A stretch of DNA of 54,398 bases, taken from assembly GCA_036824465.1 (NCBI GenBank), contig DAITAC010000015.1, positions 1-54,398 on the forward strand, written 5' to 3'. How positions within the stretch are numbered: position 1 is the first letter of the stretch; each line of letters opens with the position of its first letter. Under the pieces are notes generated by a model. It was not told where the DNA came from. It did no database searches and saw nothing but the letters and a program-made list of their open reading frames with translations. This DNA is from JAKOQB01 sp036824465. Its GTDB lineage: Bacteria; Pseudomonadota; Gammaproteobacteria; Burkholderiales; Burkholderiaceae_F. Position numbers and translations under genes: made by a program. Shown here in pieces: positions 36,100 through 45,113 of this stretch.

Positions 36100-37067
36100 C
36101 TCGACGCTCGCTCGTTCTGGGTGCCGGAGCCGCCGTGCTTGCCGCGCCCTTTGCGTCCATTGCGCAATCATGGCCGAACAAACCGATCACGTTCGTGGTG
36201 CCGTTCCCGCCAGGTGGCGGCGTGGATGCATTCGGTCGACCGCTTGCTGCGCAATTGAGCAAGCAGTTGGGACGGCAGATCGTGATCGACAACCGTGGCG
36301 GGGCTGGCGGTACTGTGGGAGCGTCGGTGGTGGCCAAAGCGCCCCCCGATGGATATACATTCCTGGTCGGCGCTGTGCATCATTCAATCGCGCCGAGCTT
36401 CTACCCGAAGCTCGACTACGACATCGAACGCGACCTGGTGCCGTTGACCACGATTTCCAATCCGGCGCAGGTGATTGTCGTCAACCCGAAGCGTGTACCC
36501 GCAACCGACTTGAAATCGTTCATCGAGCTGTTGCGCAAAAGTCCCGGGAAGTACAACTATGGCTCGGCTGGAAACGGCACATCGCATCACCTGGCGGGCG
36601 AGTTGTTCAAACAGCAGACCAAGACCTTCGTCGTGCACATTCCGTACCGCGGCGCGGGTCCCGCATTGCAGGATCTGGTCGCCGGCAATATCGACATGAT
36701 GTTCGACGGCCTGGGATCGTCGGCCCAGCACATCCGCGGAGGTCGTATCCGGGCCCTCGCTGTGGCGGCGCCCAAGCGCGCGGCGGCGGTGCCCGATGTG
36801 CCAACCACGATCGAGGCAGGTCTGCCGAGCTATCAGGTGGCAACCTGGTATGCGGTGTGGGGCGTCAAGGGGACACCAAAGGACATTCTGGATCGCATGC
36901 ATGCCGAGATCATCAAGGCGCTGCAGGTGCCCGAGTTGCGCGAGATCTGGCTGAACCAGGGATCGGAACCTTTCACGATGAGCCAGGCGGAGTTTGCGCG
37001 GTTTCTAAATGCCGAGATCAAGCGGTGGGCGGAGGTGACCAAGGCCGCCGGCGCAAAACTCGACTGA
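36096..37067 (+). CDS. Bug/TctC-family periplasmic solute receptor
   Basis: A 323-residue tripartite tricarboxylate transporter receptor. It has a basic N-terminus and signal peptide (MTRRSLVLGAGAAVLAAP, cleavage near 23), then WPNKPITFVVPFPPGGGVD, the Bug signature, RGGAGGTVGASVVAKAPPDGYT and IPYRGAGPALQDLVAGNIDMM. It binds carboxylates in the periplasm. No TctA/TctB permease genes lie nearby, so it is an orphan receptor, as is common in this family. The start overlaps the lgt stop. Confidence 0.87.
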   Translation: MTRRSLVLGAGAAVLAAPFASIAQSWPNKPITFVVPFPPGGGVDAFGRPLAAQLSKQLGRQIVIDNRGGAGGTVGASVVAKAPPDGYTFLVGAVHHSIAPSFYPKLDYDIERDLVPLTTISNPAQVIVVNPKRVPATDLKSFIELLRKSPGKYNYGSAGNGTSHHLAGELFKQQTKTFVVHIPYRGAGPALQDLVAGNIDMMFDGLGSSAQHIRGGRIRALAVAAPKRAAAVPDVPTTIEAGLPSYQVATWYAVWGVKGTPKDILDRMHAEIIKALQVPELREIWLNQGSEPFTMSQAEFARFLNAEIKRWAEVTKAAGAKLD

Positions 37068-37101
37068 CCGCGCTCGCAAAAGGCCACCTGAAGATACCGA
37101 A

Positions 37102-37884
37102 ATGACCGGAACGATCCATCTGAAGACCGACGGCCACGTGGCAACGGTCACGCTTGATTCGCCGGGGAAGCTCAACGCGGTTGGCGTGTCGATGTGGAAC
37201 GAACTGCGAAGCGTCTTCGAGGCGTTTGCAGACGATTCCACGCTGCGCTGCGTGGTCGTGCGTGGTGCTGCCGGCAACTTCGCCGCCGGTGCGGATATCG
37301 ACGAACTCGCTGAGGTGCGATCCAACGAGACTCGCGGCCGGCAGTATCACCTCGAAACAGTAGGTCCGGCATTGGAGGCGATCCGCGCCGCGCCGCAACC
37401 GGTGATCGCCGCCATTGAAGGGGTATGCATCGGTGGCGGGCTGGAAATCGCAATCGCATGTGACCTGCGCGTTGCCATGGAGGGAGCGCGCCTCGGCGCG
37501 CCAGTGGGACGGCTCGGCTTCCCGCTTGCCTTGCCGGAACTCAGGCCCCTGCTGGCGTTGGTCGGCCCCGGCGTCGCAGCCGAGCTGCTGCTCGCCGGGC
37601 GCGTGTTCGAAGCGCGCGATGCGCAGACTCACGGGCTGGTACAGAGTGTTGCTTCGACCGCGGATTTTGAACCGCGTGTGGCCGAGCTGACCCGTGCGGT
37701 GCTGGCTAATTCGCCGCTGGCATCGCGAGAACACAAGCACTTCATCCGCCTGCTTGACGCAAGCCGGATGGAGTTCACCGAGCACCAACTGGATGAGAGC
37801 TTCGCCTTTCTCGCGTCCAATGATCTGCGCGAGGGCGTGGCGGCATTCCTGGCCAAGCGGCATCCGCGATTCACCGGAACATGA
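37102..37884 (+). CDS. Enoyl-CoA hydratase/isomerase-family protein
   Basis: A 260-residue crotonase-fold protein. Both oxyanion-hole elements are present: NFAAGADIDEL (A62-A64) and GVCIGGGLEIAIACD (G111-G113). The first catalytic Glu (E115, in GLEIA) is kept, but the position of the second, normally in FG-PE, reads LGAPVG (V135). A simple hydratase is therefore doubtful; isomerase, hydrolase or decarboxylase chemistry is possible. Its stop overlaps the start of the CoA ligase. Confidence 0.82.
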   Translation: MTGTIHLKTDGHVATVTLDSPGKLNAVGVSMWNELRSVFEAFADDSTLRCVVVRGAAGNFAAGADIDELAEVRSNETRGRQYHLETVGPALEAIRAAPQPVIAAIEGVCIGGGLEIAIACDLRVAMEGARLGAPVGRLGFPLALPELRPLLALVGPGVAAELLLAGRVFEARDAQTHGLVQSVASTADFEPRVAELTRAVLANSPLASREHKHFIRLLDASRMEFTEHQLDESFAFLASNDLREGVAAFLAKRHPRFTGT

Positions 37885-39476
37885 AGAACGAAAACCTTTA
37901 CTCGTTGGTCGAATCGAGGCTGCCGCGTGATCTGACACAGCCTTGCATTGAAACTGCCGACGGGCTGATCTACTCGTGGCGCGATATCCATTTTGCATCC
38001 GCGCGCATCGCGGGTTGGCTTGCGTCGCTGGACCTGCCGCGCGATGCGCGCGTTCTGGTGCAGGTCGAGAAATCACCTGAAGCGCTGCTGCTGTACCTGG
38101 CGACGCTGCGCGCAGGTTTGGCCTATGTGCCGCTGAACACCGCGTACCAGCGAGCTGAAATCGAGTACTTCCTCGGTGATGCGCAGCCTGCCGTCGCCGT
38201 ATGCAGTCCGGCGCGCGCACGCGAGATTGGCCCGCTGGCACAGGCTGCGGGCTGCAGCCATGTGATGACTCTGGGCGAGAAGCGCGACGGATCGCTGATC
38301 ACCGCCGCCGCCCCGTTCCCGGACCAGTTTGCGACAGCGCCACGGGCGGCCGGGGATCTCGCAGCGATCCTGTACACGTCGGGAACGACGGGTCGCAGCA
38401 AGGGAGCCATGCTGTCGCACGGCAACCTGGCGTCGAACGCATTGACGCTTGACGAATTCTGGGGCTTCAAGGAAGAACGCGAAGCGGGCGGCACTGATGT
38501 GTTGCTGCACGCGTTGCCGCTGTTTCATGTCCATGGGCTCTTTGTCGCCTCGCATGCGGCGCTGTTTGGCGGCGCACAGATGATCTTCCTGCCGAAATTC
38601 GATCCAAAGCAGGTGATGAAGTATCTGCCGCGTTCGACCGTGATGATGGGCGTGCCGACCTATTACACGCGCCTGCTCGCGGAAGCTCCTTTCGACCGGC
38701 ACACCTGCCGCAACATGCGACTCTTCATCTCCGGCTCCGCCCCGCTGCTGACCGAGACGTTCGAGGACTTCCGGCGCCGCTCCGGCCACACGATCCTGGA
38801 GCGCTATGGCATGTCGGAGACGTTGATGCTGACGTCGAACCCGTATTTCGGCACCGCGCGGGACCGCATCGGCGGCACGGTCGGCGTGCCGCTGCCGGGT
38901 GTGGCCGTGCGCGTGGTGCGCGATGACGGTTCGCGATGCGTCACCGGCGAAATCGGCCATGTGCAGGTCAGCGGCCCCAATGTGTTCTCCGGTTACTGGA
39001 GGATGCCGGAGAAGACCGCCGAGGAATTCACCGCCGACGGTTACTTCAAGACCGGCGACGTCGGTCATTTCGGCGCTGCGCGGGCGGGCGAGGGCAAGCC
39101 GCCTGGCTACCTGACGCTCGTCGGACGGTCCAAGGACCTGATCATCTCAGGTGGTTACAACGTGTACCCGAAAGAGGTCGAGGGTTACATCGACGAGATG
39201 CCTGGCGTGGTGGAGTCGGCGGTGATTGGGTTGCCGCACGTGGATTTCGGCGAAGCGGTCGCTGCGGTCGTCGTTGGTGAGTCCGGAGCCGCGCTCGACG
39301 GCGACGCCATCATCGCCCGGCTGAAGTCGAAGATCGCCAACTACAAGGTACCGAAGCGCGTCTGGGTCGTGTCCGAACTGCCGCGTAACACGATGGGCAA
39401 GGTGCAGAAGAATCTGCTGCGCGAACGCTACGGTGACACGTTTGTGGTCGCATCGATGCGGCCCGCTGCGAGCTGA
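37881..39476 (+). CDS. matB: Malonyl-CoA synthetase-like acyl-CoA ligase
   Basis: A 531-residue ANL-family ligase. The P-loop-like A3 motif LYTSGTTGRSKGAMLSHGN lies near residues 164-182; ERYGMSETLM and the hinge GRSKDLIISGGYNVYPKEVE follow, with the catalytic A10 lysine K507 (NTMGKVQKNLL). Length and motifs match malonyl-CoA synthases of the MatB type. No malonyl-CoA decarboxylase is adjacent, so substrate specificity rests on family resemblance only. Methylmalonate is a known side substrate of MatB enzymes. Confidence 0.8.
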   Translation: MKNENLYSLVESRLPRDLTQPCIETADGLIYSWRDIHFASARIAGWLASLDLPRDARVLVQVEKSPEALLLYLATLRAGLAYVPLNTAYQRAEIEYFLGDAQPAVAVCSPARAREIGPLAQAAGCSHVMTLGEKRDGSLITAAAPFPDQFATAPRAAGDLAAILYTSGTTGRSKGAMLSHGNLASNALTLDEFWGFKEEREAGGTDVLLHALPLFHVHGLFVASHAALFGGAQMIFLPKFDPKQVMKYLPRSTVMMGVPTYYTRLLAEAPFDRHTCRNMRLFISGSAPLLTETFEDFRRRSGHTILERYGMSETLMLTSNPYFGTARDRIGGTVGVPLPGVAVRVVRDDGSRCVTGEIGHVQVSGPNVFSGYWRMPEKTAEEFTADGYFKTGDVGHFGAARAGEGKPPGYLTLVGRSKDLIISGGYNVYPKEVEGYIDEMPGVVESAVIGLPHVDFGEAVAAVVVGESGAALDGDAIIARLKSKIANYKVPKRVWVVSELPRNTMGKVQKNLLRERYGDTFVVASMRPAAS

Positions 39477-39561
39477 TTCGCTGATTCGGGAACTCTGGCT
39501 GTTCAGCCATTATCGTTTCGTCGCCGGCGCGGCGGCAAAAACGTAGTCGAAGGAGCAAACG

Positions 39562-40566
39562 GTGAAGTTATGCGTGGTCGGAGCGGGCGCAATCGGCGGC
39601 TTGCTCGCGGTCAAGCTCGCCAACGTGTGCGAAGAAGTCAGCGTCGTCGTCCGCGGCGCGAACCTGCAGGCGGTGCGTGCGCACGGCATGAAACTCATCA
39701 TGGACGACGGCACTGAACACGTTGCGCGGCTGCGCGCCACGGATCAAATGTCCGAACTCGGGGTGCAGGACGTCGTGGTGCTCGGCATGAAGGCACATCA
39801 GGTCGCGCCGGTCGTGCCCGAACTGGGCGCGCTGATCGGGCCGCAGACGCTGGTGATCGCGGCGCAAAACGGCATTCCCTGGTGGTACTTCTTCAAGCAT
39901 GGCGGACCCTACGAGGGGCGTCGTATCGAGGCGGTCGACCCCGGCGGGGTCATCTCGGCATCCCTGCCGGCGGACCGCACGATTGGATGCATCGTTTATC
40001 CGGCTTGCAAGATCGAGTCGCCTGGCGTCATTCGGCATATCGAGGGCAACCGTTTTTCGCTGGGAGAGATCGACGGCGCAAGCACCGAGCGGGTTCGCAA
40101 TCTGGCTGAACTTTTTCGCAATGCCGGGTTCAAGACGCCGGTCGTGTCGGACATCCGCTCCGAGATCTGGCTCAAGCTCTGGGGCAACCTGAGCTTCAAT
40201 CCCATCAGCGCGCTGACGCACGCGACGCTGGAAGACATCTGCCGCTTTCCGCAGACGCGGGCACTGGCGGCGGCAATGATGACCGAGGCACAGGCGGTCG
40301 GCACGAAGCTCGGTGTGTCATTCAAGGTCAGCCTTGAAAAGCGCATTGCCGGGGCCGAGGCGGTGGGCGCGCACAAGACATCGATGCTGCAGGATGTGGA
40401 AAGCGGCCGCGTGCTCGAACTCGATGCCCTGGTCAGGAGCGTGATCGAACTGGGCCGCATCACCGAAACGCCCACGCCGACCATCGAAAACGTCTATGCG
40501 TTGGCGGCGTTGCTCGCCAGGACGCTGACACAGCACAAGGGCCGACTGAAGATCACGACCGCATAG
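39562..40566 (+). CDS. 2-dehydropantoate 2-reductase-family protein
   Basis: A 334-residue ApbA/PanE-type protein. The dinucleotide motif VVGAGAIGG (G7, G9, G12) is at the N-terminus; the conserved Lys/Asn/Ser region reads LKLWGNLSFNPISALT. It is longer than classical PanE (about 300). The family reduces ketopantoate with NADPH, but members beside CoA-ligase genes may act on other keto acids. It lies between two acyl-CoA ligases, so a catabolic role is plausible. Confidence 0.75.
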   Translation: MKLCVVGAGAIGGLLAVKLANVCEEVSVVVRGANLQAVRAHGMKLIMDDGTEHVARLRATDQMSELGVQDVVVLGMKAHQVAPVVPELGALIGPQTLVIAAQNGIPWWYFFKHGGPYEGRRIEAVDPGGVISASLPADRTIGCIVYPACKIESPGVIRHIEGNRFSLGEIDGASTERVRNLAELFRNAGFKTPVVSDIRSEIWLKLWGNLSFNPISALTHATLEDICRFPQTRALAAAMMTEAQAVGTKLGVSFKVSLEKRIAGAEAVGAHKTSMLQDVESGRVLELDALVRSVIELGRITETPTPTIENVYALAALLARTLTQHKGRLKITTA

Positions 40567-40617
40567 CGCAGCCCGTTTGACGCCACGACGAATTCACAAT
40601 TGATCAAGAGGAAACCG

Positions 40618-42147
40618 ATGCAACGTCAATCCACTCTCGGCGCGCTGCTTGCCGCCGGCTATCAAGACAGCATCGCGCTCAGCGCACCCGGAGGCAAACC
40701 GCTGACTTATGGGGCGCTGCGTACCCACGTCGAACGCACGGTGGGCAAGTTGAACGAACTCGGCATCGGCCGCGGTGATCGGGTCGCGATCGTGCTGCCG
40801 AACGGAACGGAAATGGCGAGCGCATTCGTTGCGGTCGCAGCTGCCGCTGCGGCCTGCCCGCTTAACCCTGCCTATCGCGCGCAGGAGTTCGAGTTCTATC
40901 TCTCTGATCTCAAGGCCAAGGCGCTGCTGTTCGAGCAGGGCAGCACGTCGCCGGCCGTCGACGTGGCTCGCAGGCTCGGCGTGCGTTTGCTGGAACTGGC
41001 GCCCACGCCGGAAGGCTGCGGGGCGTTCACGCTGGCGCCCGCTGATGGGACGGCGTCGACCGCGACTGCGGATGGCGGCTTTGCGCAGTCGACCGATGTC
41101 GCGCTGATCCTGCACACCTCGGGGACCACATCGCGCCCCAAGATCGTGCCGCTGACGCAGGCGAACGTGTGCGCCTCCGCTTACAACATCGTGGAAACGC
41201 TGCGGCTGACGGCAGTCGATCGCGAGCTTTCCATCATGCCGCTGTTTCATATCCATGGCCTGATGGCCGGGGTGCTCGCGCCGCTTGCCGCCGGATCGGC
41301 GATCTTCTGCTCGCCGGGCTTCAATGCGCTGAAGTTCTTTGCCTGGATGGCCGAATGCAGACCGACCTGGTATACGGCAGTGCCAACAATGCACCAGACG
41401 ATTCTTGCGCGTGCGCCGCAGAACAAGGAGATCATCGCGGCCAATCCGCTGCGCTTCCTGCGCTCCTCGTCATCGTCGATTCCGCCGCAGGTGATTGCCG
41501 GACTCGAGGCGGCCTTCAGTGCGCCGTTGATCGAATCGTATGGCATGACCGAAGCTTCACATCAGATGGCGAGCAACCCATTGCCGCCCGCGGTGCGCAA
41601 GCCAGGCACGGTGGGCAGGGCGGCGGGTCCCGAAATCGCCATCATGGACGAGTCCGGCAGCCTGCTGCCGCTCGGCAGCACGGGGGAAATCGTGATTCGC
41701 GGTCCAAGCATCACCGCTGGCTACGAAAACAATCCCAAGGCGAATGCCGAAGCGTTCACGCATGGCTGGTTCCGCACCGGCGACCAGGGGTCGATGGACT
41801 CGGACGGGTATCTGTCGATCACCGGGCGATTGAAGGAGATCATCAATCGCGGCGGTGAAAAGATCTCGCCGCGCGAGGTCGATGAGGTGCTGATGGATCA
41901 CCCGGCCGTCGCGCAGGTGGTCACCTTCGCGATTCCGCACGACAAACTCGGCGAGGACGTTGGCGCCGTCGTCGTGCTGCGCGAGGGCAGGGCCGCGACT
42001 GACAAGGAATTGCGTGAATTTGCAGGCCGACGCCTTGCCGATTACAAGGTACCGCGCAAGATCCTGTTCATGGACGAAATCCCGAAAGGCGCAACCGGCA
42101 AACTGCAGCGGATCGGTCTTGCACAGAAGCTTGGCCTCGCTTCGTAG
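40618..42147 (+). CDS. Acyl-CoA/oxalate-CoA-type ligase (ANL family)
   Basis: A 509-residue AMP-forming ligase. A3 is LILHTSGTTSRPKIVPLTQAN, with the rest of the family pattern in ESYGMTEASHQM, GWFRTGDQG and INRGGEKISPREVDE; the A10 lysine is K495 (GATGKLQR). It resembles oxalyl-CoA synthetase-like and long unassigned ligases. The ATG with AAGAGGAAA upstream is preferred to a TTG 18 bp earlier. The substrate is undetermined. Confidence 0.8.
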   Translation: MQRQSTLGALLAAGYQDSIALSAPGGKPLTYGALRTHVERTVGKLNELGIGRGDRVAIVLPNGTEMASAFVAVAAAAAACPLNPAYRAQEFEFYLSDLKAKALLFEQGSTSPAVDVARRLGVRLLELAPTPEGCGAFTLAPADGTASTATADGGFAQSTDVALILHTSGTTSRPKIVPLTQANVCASAYNIVETLRLTAVDRELSIMPLFHIHGLMAGVLAPLAAGSAIFCSPGFNALKFFAWMAECRPTWYTAVPTMHQTILARAPQNKEIIAANPLRFLRSSSSSIPPQVIAGLEAAFSAPLIESYGMTEASHQMASNPLPPAVRKPGTVGRAAGPEIAIMDESGSLLPLGSTGEIVIRGPSITAGYENNPKANAEAFTHGWFRTGDQGSMDSDGYLSITGRLKEIINRGGEKISPREVDEVLMDHPAVAQVVTFAIPHDKLGEDVGAVVVLREGRAATDKELREFAGRRLADYKVPRKILFMDEIPKGATGKLQRIGLAQKLGLAS

Positions 42148-42397
42148 CTGATCACGGTTTGATCCCGCACGTTGGAACTGTGCGCAAACCGATCGGTAAC
42201 TCGAAGCGCGCTCCGCCGGGTGGTTGACCTAGAACAGAAACATCCTCATCGTTCTTCACGGCGTTAACCCGGCGCCTGATTTTCTGCCGGCGACGGCGCG
42301 GTGAATTCCTTCCGCTGCACAGTCTGCGTGGGGAACGGGTCTCGAGGCACGTGAATATTCGACAGTCGCGATCCCGCGAACGCGGGGAAATCTGCAC
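42148..42397. other. Convergent gap
   Basis: There are 250 bp between the ligase (plus) and the Crp/Fnr gene (minus), whose stops face each other. A minus-strand open frame fills it, but its Arg-rich composition looks non-coding. I see no strong hairpin or repeat. Confidence 0.35.
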
Positions 42398-43048
42398 TCA
42401 CCAACGTTGCGGCGGCTTGCGATTGATCGTGATCTGGCGATCCGCCACCGTGATGTAGCCGCCCGCCGTCAGGTCCTTGAAGATGCGGCTGATCATGTCA
42501 CGCGATGAACCGACGCGATCGGCGATGTCCTGCTGCGTCATTCGCTCCGGCACGATGAGGCGGCCGTCGGGCTGTTCCTTGGCAATTGAAAGCAGCAGGC
42601 GCGCGACGCGGCCGTACACGTCCATCAGCGCGAGGTTCTTGACGTTGTCGGTCGCGATGCGTGCGCGCTCGATCAGGGTCGCGATCAAAGACATCGCGAC
42701 GTCCGGATTCGCGGCAATTGCGCTGCGCAGCGCCTCACGCGTGACGATCGAGCACATCGTCGGTTCGACCGCGGCAACGGACGCCGAGCGTGGCTTCCCG
42801 TCCAGCGCCATTTCGCCGATGTAGTCACCGGCGCCATGAAAGTCGAGCACCATCTCGCGGCCGTCGCGGTCCGACACGTAGACCTTGACCTTGCCGGACA
42901 GAATCACGAACAGGGAATCTCCCTTGTCGCCTTCCTTGATGATGTTCGCGCGCGCCGGGTACCTGCGCTGCACGCCGCGCATCGCGATCTCTTTCACCAT
43001 TGGATCACGAACGTGCTGCAGTGCTGCGCTGCCGGGATCGATCGCCAT
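42398..43048 (-). CDS. Crp/Fnr-family transcriptional regulator
   Basis: A 216-residue regulator. The cyclic-nucleotide-binding fold has EGDKGDSLFVILSGKVKVY and GDYIGEMALDGKPRSASVAA, in which the R-S dyad matches phosphate-cassette positions of cAMP-binding members. The C-terminal helix-turn-helix reads MTQQDIADRVGSSRDMISRIFKDL. There is no N-terminal Fe-S cysteine set, so it is not an Fnr. It is probably a cAMP- or other ligand-responsive global regulator; targets are unknown. Confidence 0.85.
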   Translation of the reverse strand: MAIDPGSAALQHVRDPMVKEIAMRGVQRRYPARANIIKEGDKGDSLFVILSGKVKVYVSDRDGREMVLDFHGAGDYIGEMALDGKPRSASVAAVEPTMCSIVTREALRSAIAANPDVAMSLIATLIERARIATDNVKNLALMDVYGRVARLLLSIAKEQPDGRLIVPERMTQQDIADRVGSSRDMISRIFKDLTAGGYITVADRQITINRKPPQRW

Positions 43049-43101
43049 CTTCTCGCTCTATCGGACGGTGGGGATCAACTGGCGCGACCAGGCTGCGCGC
43101 A

Positions 43102-43914
43102 TCAACCCCAGGTTTTGTAGGACTTATAAAGCATATAACCGGCAAGCAGATAAAGCAGCAGGGCGAAAACCCGCTTCAGCGGCCGCGTATCAAGCGCGTG
43201 AGCAACGCGCGCGCCCAGCGGTGCGGTCATCACGCTTGCGCCGGCGACGGCAACCAGCGCTGGCAGGTAGACGAATCCAAGCGATCCGGACGGCAAGCCA
43301 GGTTGGGCCGAGCCGGCGATGATGTAACCGATCGTTCCCGCCAGCGCAATCGGGAATCCGAGTGCGGCTGACGTCGCCACGGCCTTGTGCATTGATACGT
43401 TGCACCAGACCAGGAACGGAATCGAGATGAAGCCGCCGCCGGCGCCAACGAGGCTGGAGGCAAGCCCGGTCACGCTGCCAACACCGAATATGGCGACGGG
43501 TTTCGGCAGTTCCCGGTGCGGTTTCGGTTTGCGATCAAGCACCATTTGCGTGGCTGAGAAGCCGACAAACAGCGCGAACAGCAGCGCGATCCAGGCCGTG
43601 GGGAGCCGGCTGGCGACCAGTGCGCCCAGTAGCGCCCCGATCACGATTCCCGGCGCGAGTATCTTCACCTCGCGCCACATCACCGCGCCGCGCCGGTGAT
43701 GCGCGCGCACCGACGATGCCGAGGTGAAGAGAATCGTTGCCAGCGAGGTCGCAATCGCCATGTGAACCACATGCTCGAGCAGGAAGTGCTGTGCGGTGAA
43801 CAGTATCGTCAGAAACGGCACCAGCAGCATGCCGCCACCGATACCCAGGAGTCCGGCGGCAAAGCCGGTTGCTGATCCCAGCACGATCAGTGCCGCGATC
43901 AGCTGCCAGTCCAT
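43102..43914 (-). CDS. TauE/SafE-family sulfite/anion exporter-like permease
   Basis: A 270-residue membrane protein with eight predicted helices in two repeats, each with the family's glycine-rich turn (TGFAAGLLGIGGGMLLVP and LASSLVGAGGGFISIPFLV). Members move sulfite, sulfoacetate or other organosulfur anions, or are uncharacterised. The ATG at 43914 overlaps the EVE gene stop by one base, so upstream in-frame sequence is a shadow of that gene. Confidence 0.85.
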   Translation of the reverse strand: MDWQLIAALIVLGSATGFAAGLLGIGGGMLLVPFLTILFTAQHFLLEHVVHMAIATSLATILFTSASSVRAHHRRGAVMWREVKILAPGIVIGALLGALVASRLPTAWIALLFALFVGFSATQMVLDRKPKPHRELPKPVAIFGVGSVTGLASSLVGAGGGFISIPFLVWCNVSMHKAVATSAALGFPIALAGTIGYIIAGSAQPGLPSGSLGFVYLPALVAVAGASVMTAPLGARVAHALDTRPLKRVFALLLYLLAGYMLYKSYKTWG

Positions 43915-44387
43915 CAAGGTGTATTTGCCATTTGCACAGTGACGAAGTGCCACTCGGCCGCTGACACCGGGGTTATCGACAATCGGTTGCCGCGTCGGAG
44001 CACCACCATGCCGGCAAGTTGCGGAGCGGCACGCAATTCGGCGATCGACATCAGCCGCGTTTTGCGCAGGGCACGCACGTCGACGTGAACCCAGCGCGGC
44101 GCGCCGGTCTTCGATTTGGGGTCGAAGTATTTGCTCCTGCGGTCGAACTGGGTGGCATCCGGATACGCGGTGCGCGCGACCTCCGCGATACCGGCGATCC
44201 CTGGTTCGTCGCAACTGGAGTGATAGAACAGCACGCCGTCGCCGACCTGCATCTGATCCCGCATGTAGTTGCGCGCCTGATAATTGCGTACGCCGGTCCA
44301 GGGTACGGTCGAGCGCTTCGCGGCGAGTGCATCGTCGATCGAGCACTCGTCGGGTTCCGACTTCATCAACCAGAAGCGTCGAGTCAT
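43914..44387 (-). CDS. EVE-domain protein
   Basis: A 157-residue protein. It begins MTRRFWLMKSEPDECSIDD and has WTGVRNYQARNYMRDQMQVGD, the characteristic EVE (PUA-like) nucleic-acid-binding signature, then YHSSCDEPGIAGIAEV. EVE folds recognise modified bases in DNA or RNA. Placement next to 6S RNA and zapA is a recurrent proteobacterial arrangement. The second ATG (44387) gives the conserved start. Confidence 0.88.
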   Translation of the reverse strand: MTRRFWLMKSEPDECSIDDALAAKRSTVPWTGVRNYQARNYMRDQMQVGDGVLFYHSSCDEPGIAGIAEVARTAYPDATQFDRRSKYFDPKSKTGAPRWVHVDVRALRKTRLMSIAELRAAPQLAGMVVLRRGNRLSITPVSAAEWHFVTVQMANTP

Positions 44388-44576
44388 TACTAAAGCTAAA
44401 GCGGCAGCGTCAGTCGCGGCCGCTGTCATATTTGTCTACGGCGCGCTGCTGCTGCCCACAGTGAGCTTGCCGACCGTGTCTTGGTCGTGTTGCCCAGGGC
44501 GCCAGCGCCTGAACGAAGCGGACCAGGTGCACATGCAGCGGTGTCGCCGCCGTCCACACACCTTGTCCACACAGAT

Positions 44577-44757
44577 AAGGCCCCGCGCATGCCGCCCGGC
44601 CCATGTCCTGAACCATCGGTTCAGGGTGGTCGCTGTCCACGTCGCTTAGGTTCAGCAAACGCGTGCCGATCGCACTACGACGCGAGCTCAGCAACCATGC
44701 GCACAGCGCATCGGTTCAAGGAACTATTAGGCCTTTGCGCGAACACCGCAGGGAGAT
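44577..44757 (-). ncRNA. ssrS: 6S RNA
   Basis: In the gap between the EVE gene and zapA, the minus strand carries hallmarks of 6S RNA. A 5' segment reads CCCTGCGGTGTTCGCG and pairs with 3' CGCGGGG (44747-44753 with 44581-44587). The 3' arm contains CACCCTGAACCGATGGTTCAGG, whose counterpart in E. coli is CACCTTGAACCAAGGGTTCAAGG, followed by GGGCGGCATGCGCGG. The ~175-nt length and the zapA linkage match. It folds as an open-promoter mimic that sequesters sigma70 RNA polymerase in stationary phase. Exact ends are approximate. Confidence 0.85.
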
Positions 44758-44793
44758 TTCATTCTAACCACACTCCGGCGCGGCGGTGTGGGT

Positions 44794-45102
44794 TCAGAAC
44801 AGTTTTTCCTGCGGCGCGAGCATCTCGTCGGCCACCTCGTTGAGTTGTCGCAGACGCCGGCGCATTTCGCCCATGGAAACGCCGCCGGCCGATTTCGCGG
44901 CGAACAGTTCCTGCGCCAGCTGCAGCGCCGCCATCACCGCCACGCGATCCGCACCCATGACCTTGCCGGTGTCGCGGATCGCGCTCATCTTCATGTCGAC
45001 GTAGCGTGCACAGGCGATCAGGTCATCGCGCTCTTCCGGCGCGCAGGCCACGCGGTATTCGCGGCCGAAGATGGTCAAAGTGAGCTGTTGTTCGGTGGCC
45101 AA
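44794..45102 (-). CDS. zapA: Cell division protein ZapA
   Basis: A 102-residue protein of typical length. It has TLTIFGREYRVACAPEER at the N-terminus, then DLIACARYVDMKMSAIRDTG and a coiled C-terminal helix (LFAAKSAGGVSMGEMRRRLR). The best start is a TTG (45102) with GGAGG upstream, giving MATEQQLTLTIFG; no suitable ATG precedes it. ZapA bundles FtsZ filaments at the septum. It is paired upstream with a short coiled-coil gene and downstream with 6S RNA, a common layout. Confidence 0.88.
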   Translation of the reverse strand: MATEQQLTLTIFGREYRVACAPEERDDLIACARYVDMKMSAIRDTGKVMGADRVAVMAALQLAQELFAAKSAGGVSMGEMRRRLRQLNEVADEMLAPQEKLF

Positions 45103-45113
45103 TCGATCCTCCG

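Noticed and set aside
42152..42397. 81-codon minus-strand ORF between the CoA ligase and the Crp/Fnr gene
   Set aside because: Arg- and Pro-rich composition, no ribosome-binding site and no recognisable motif.
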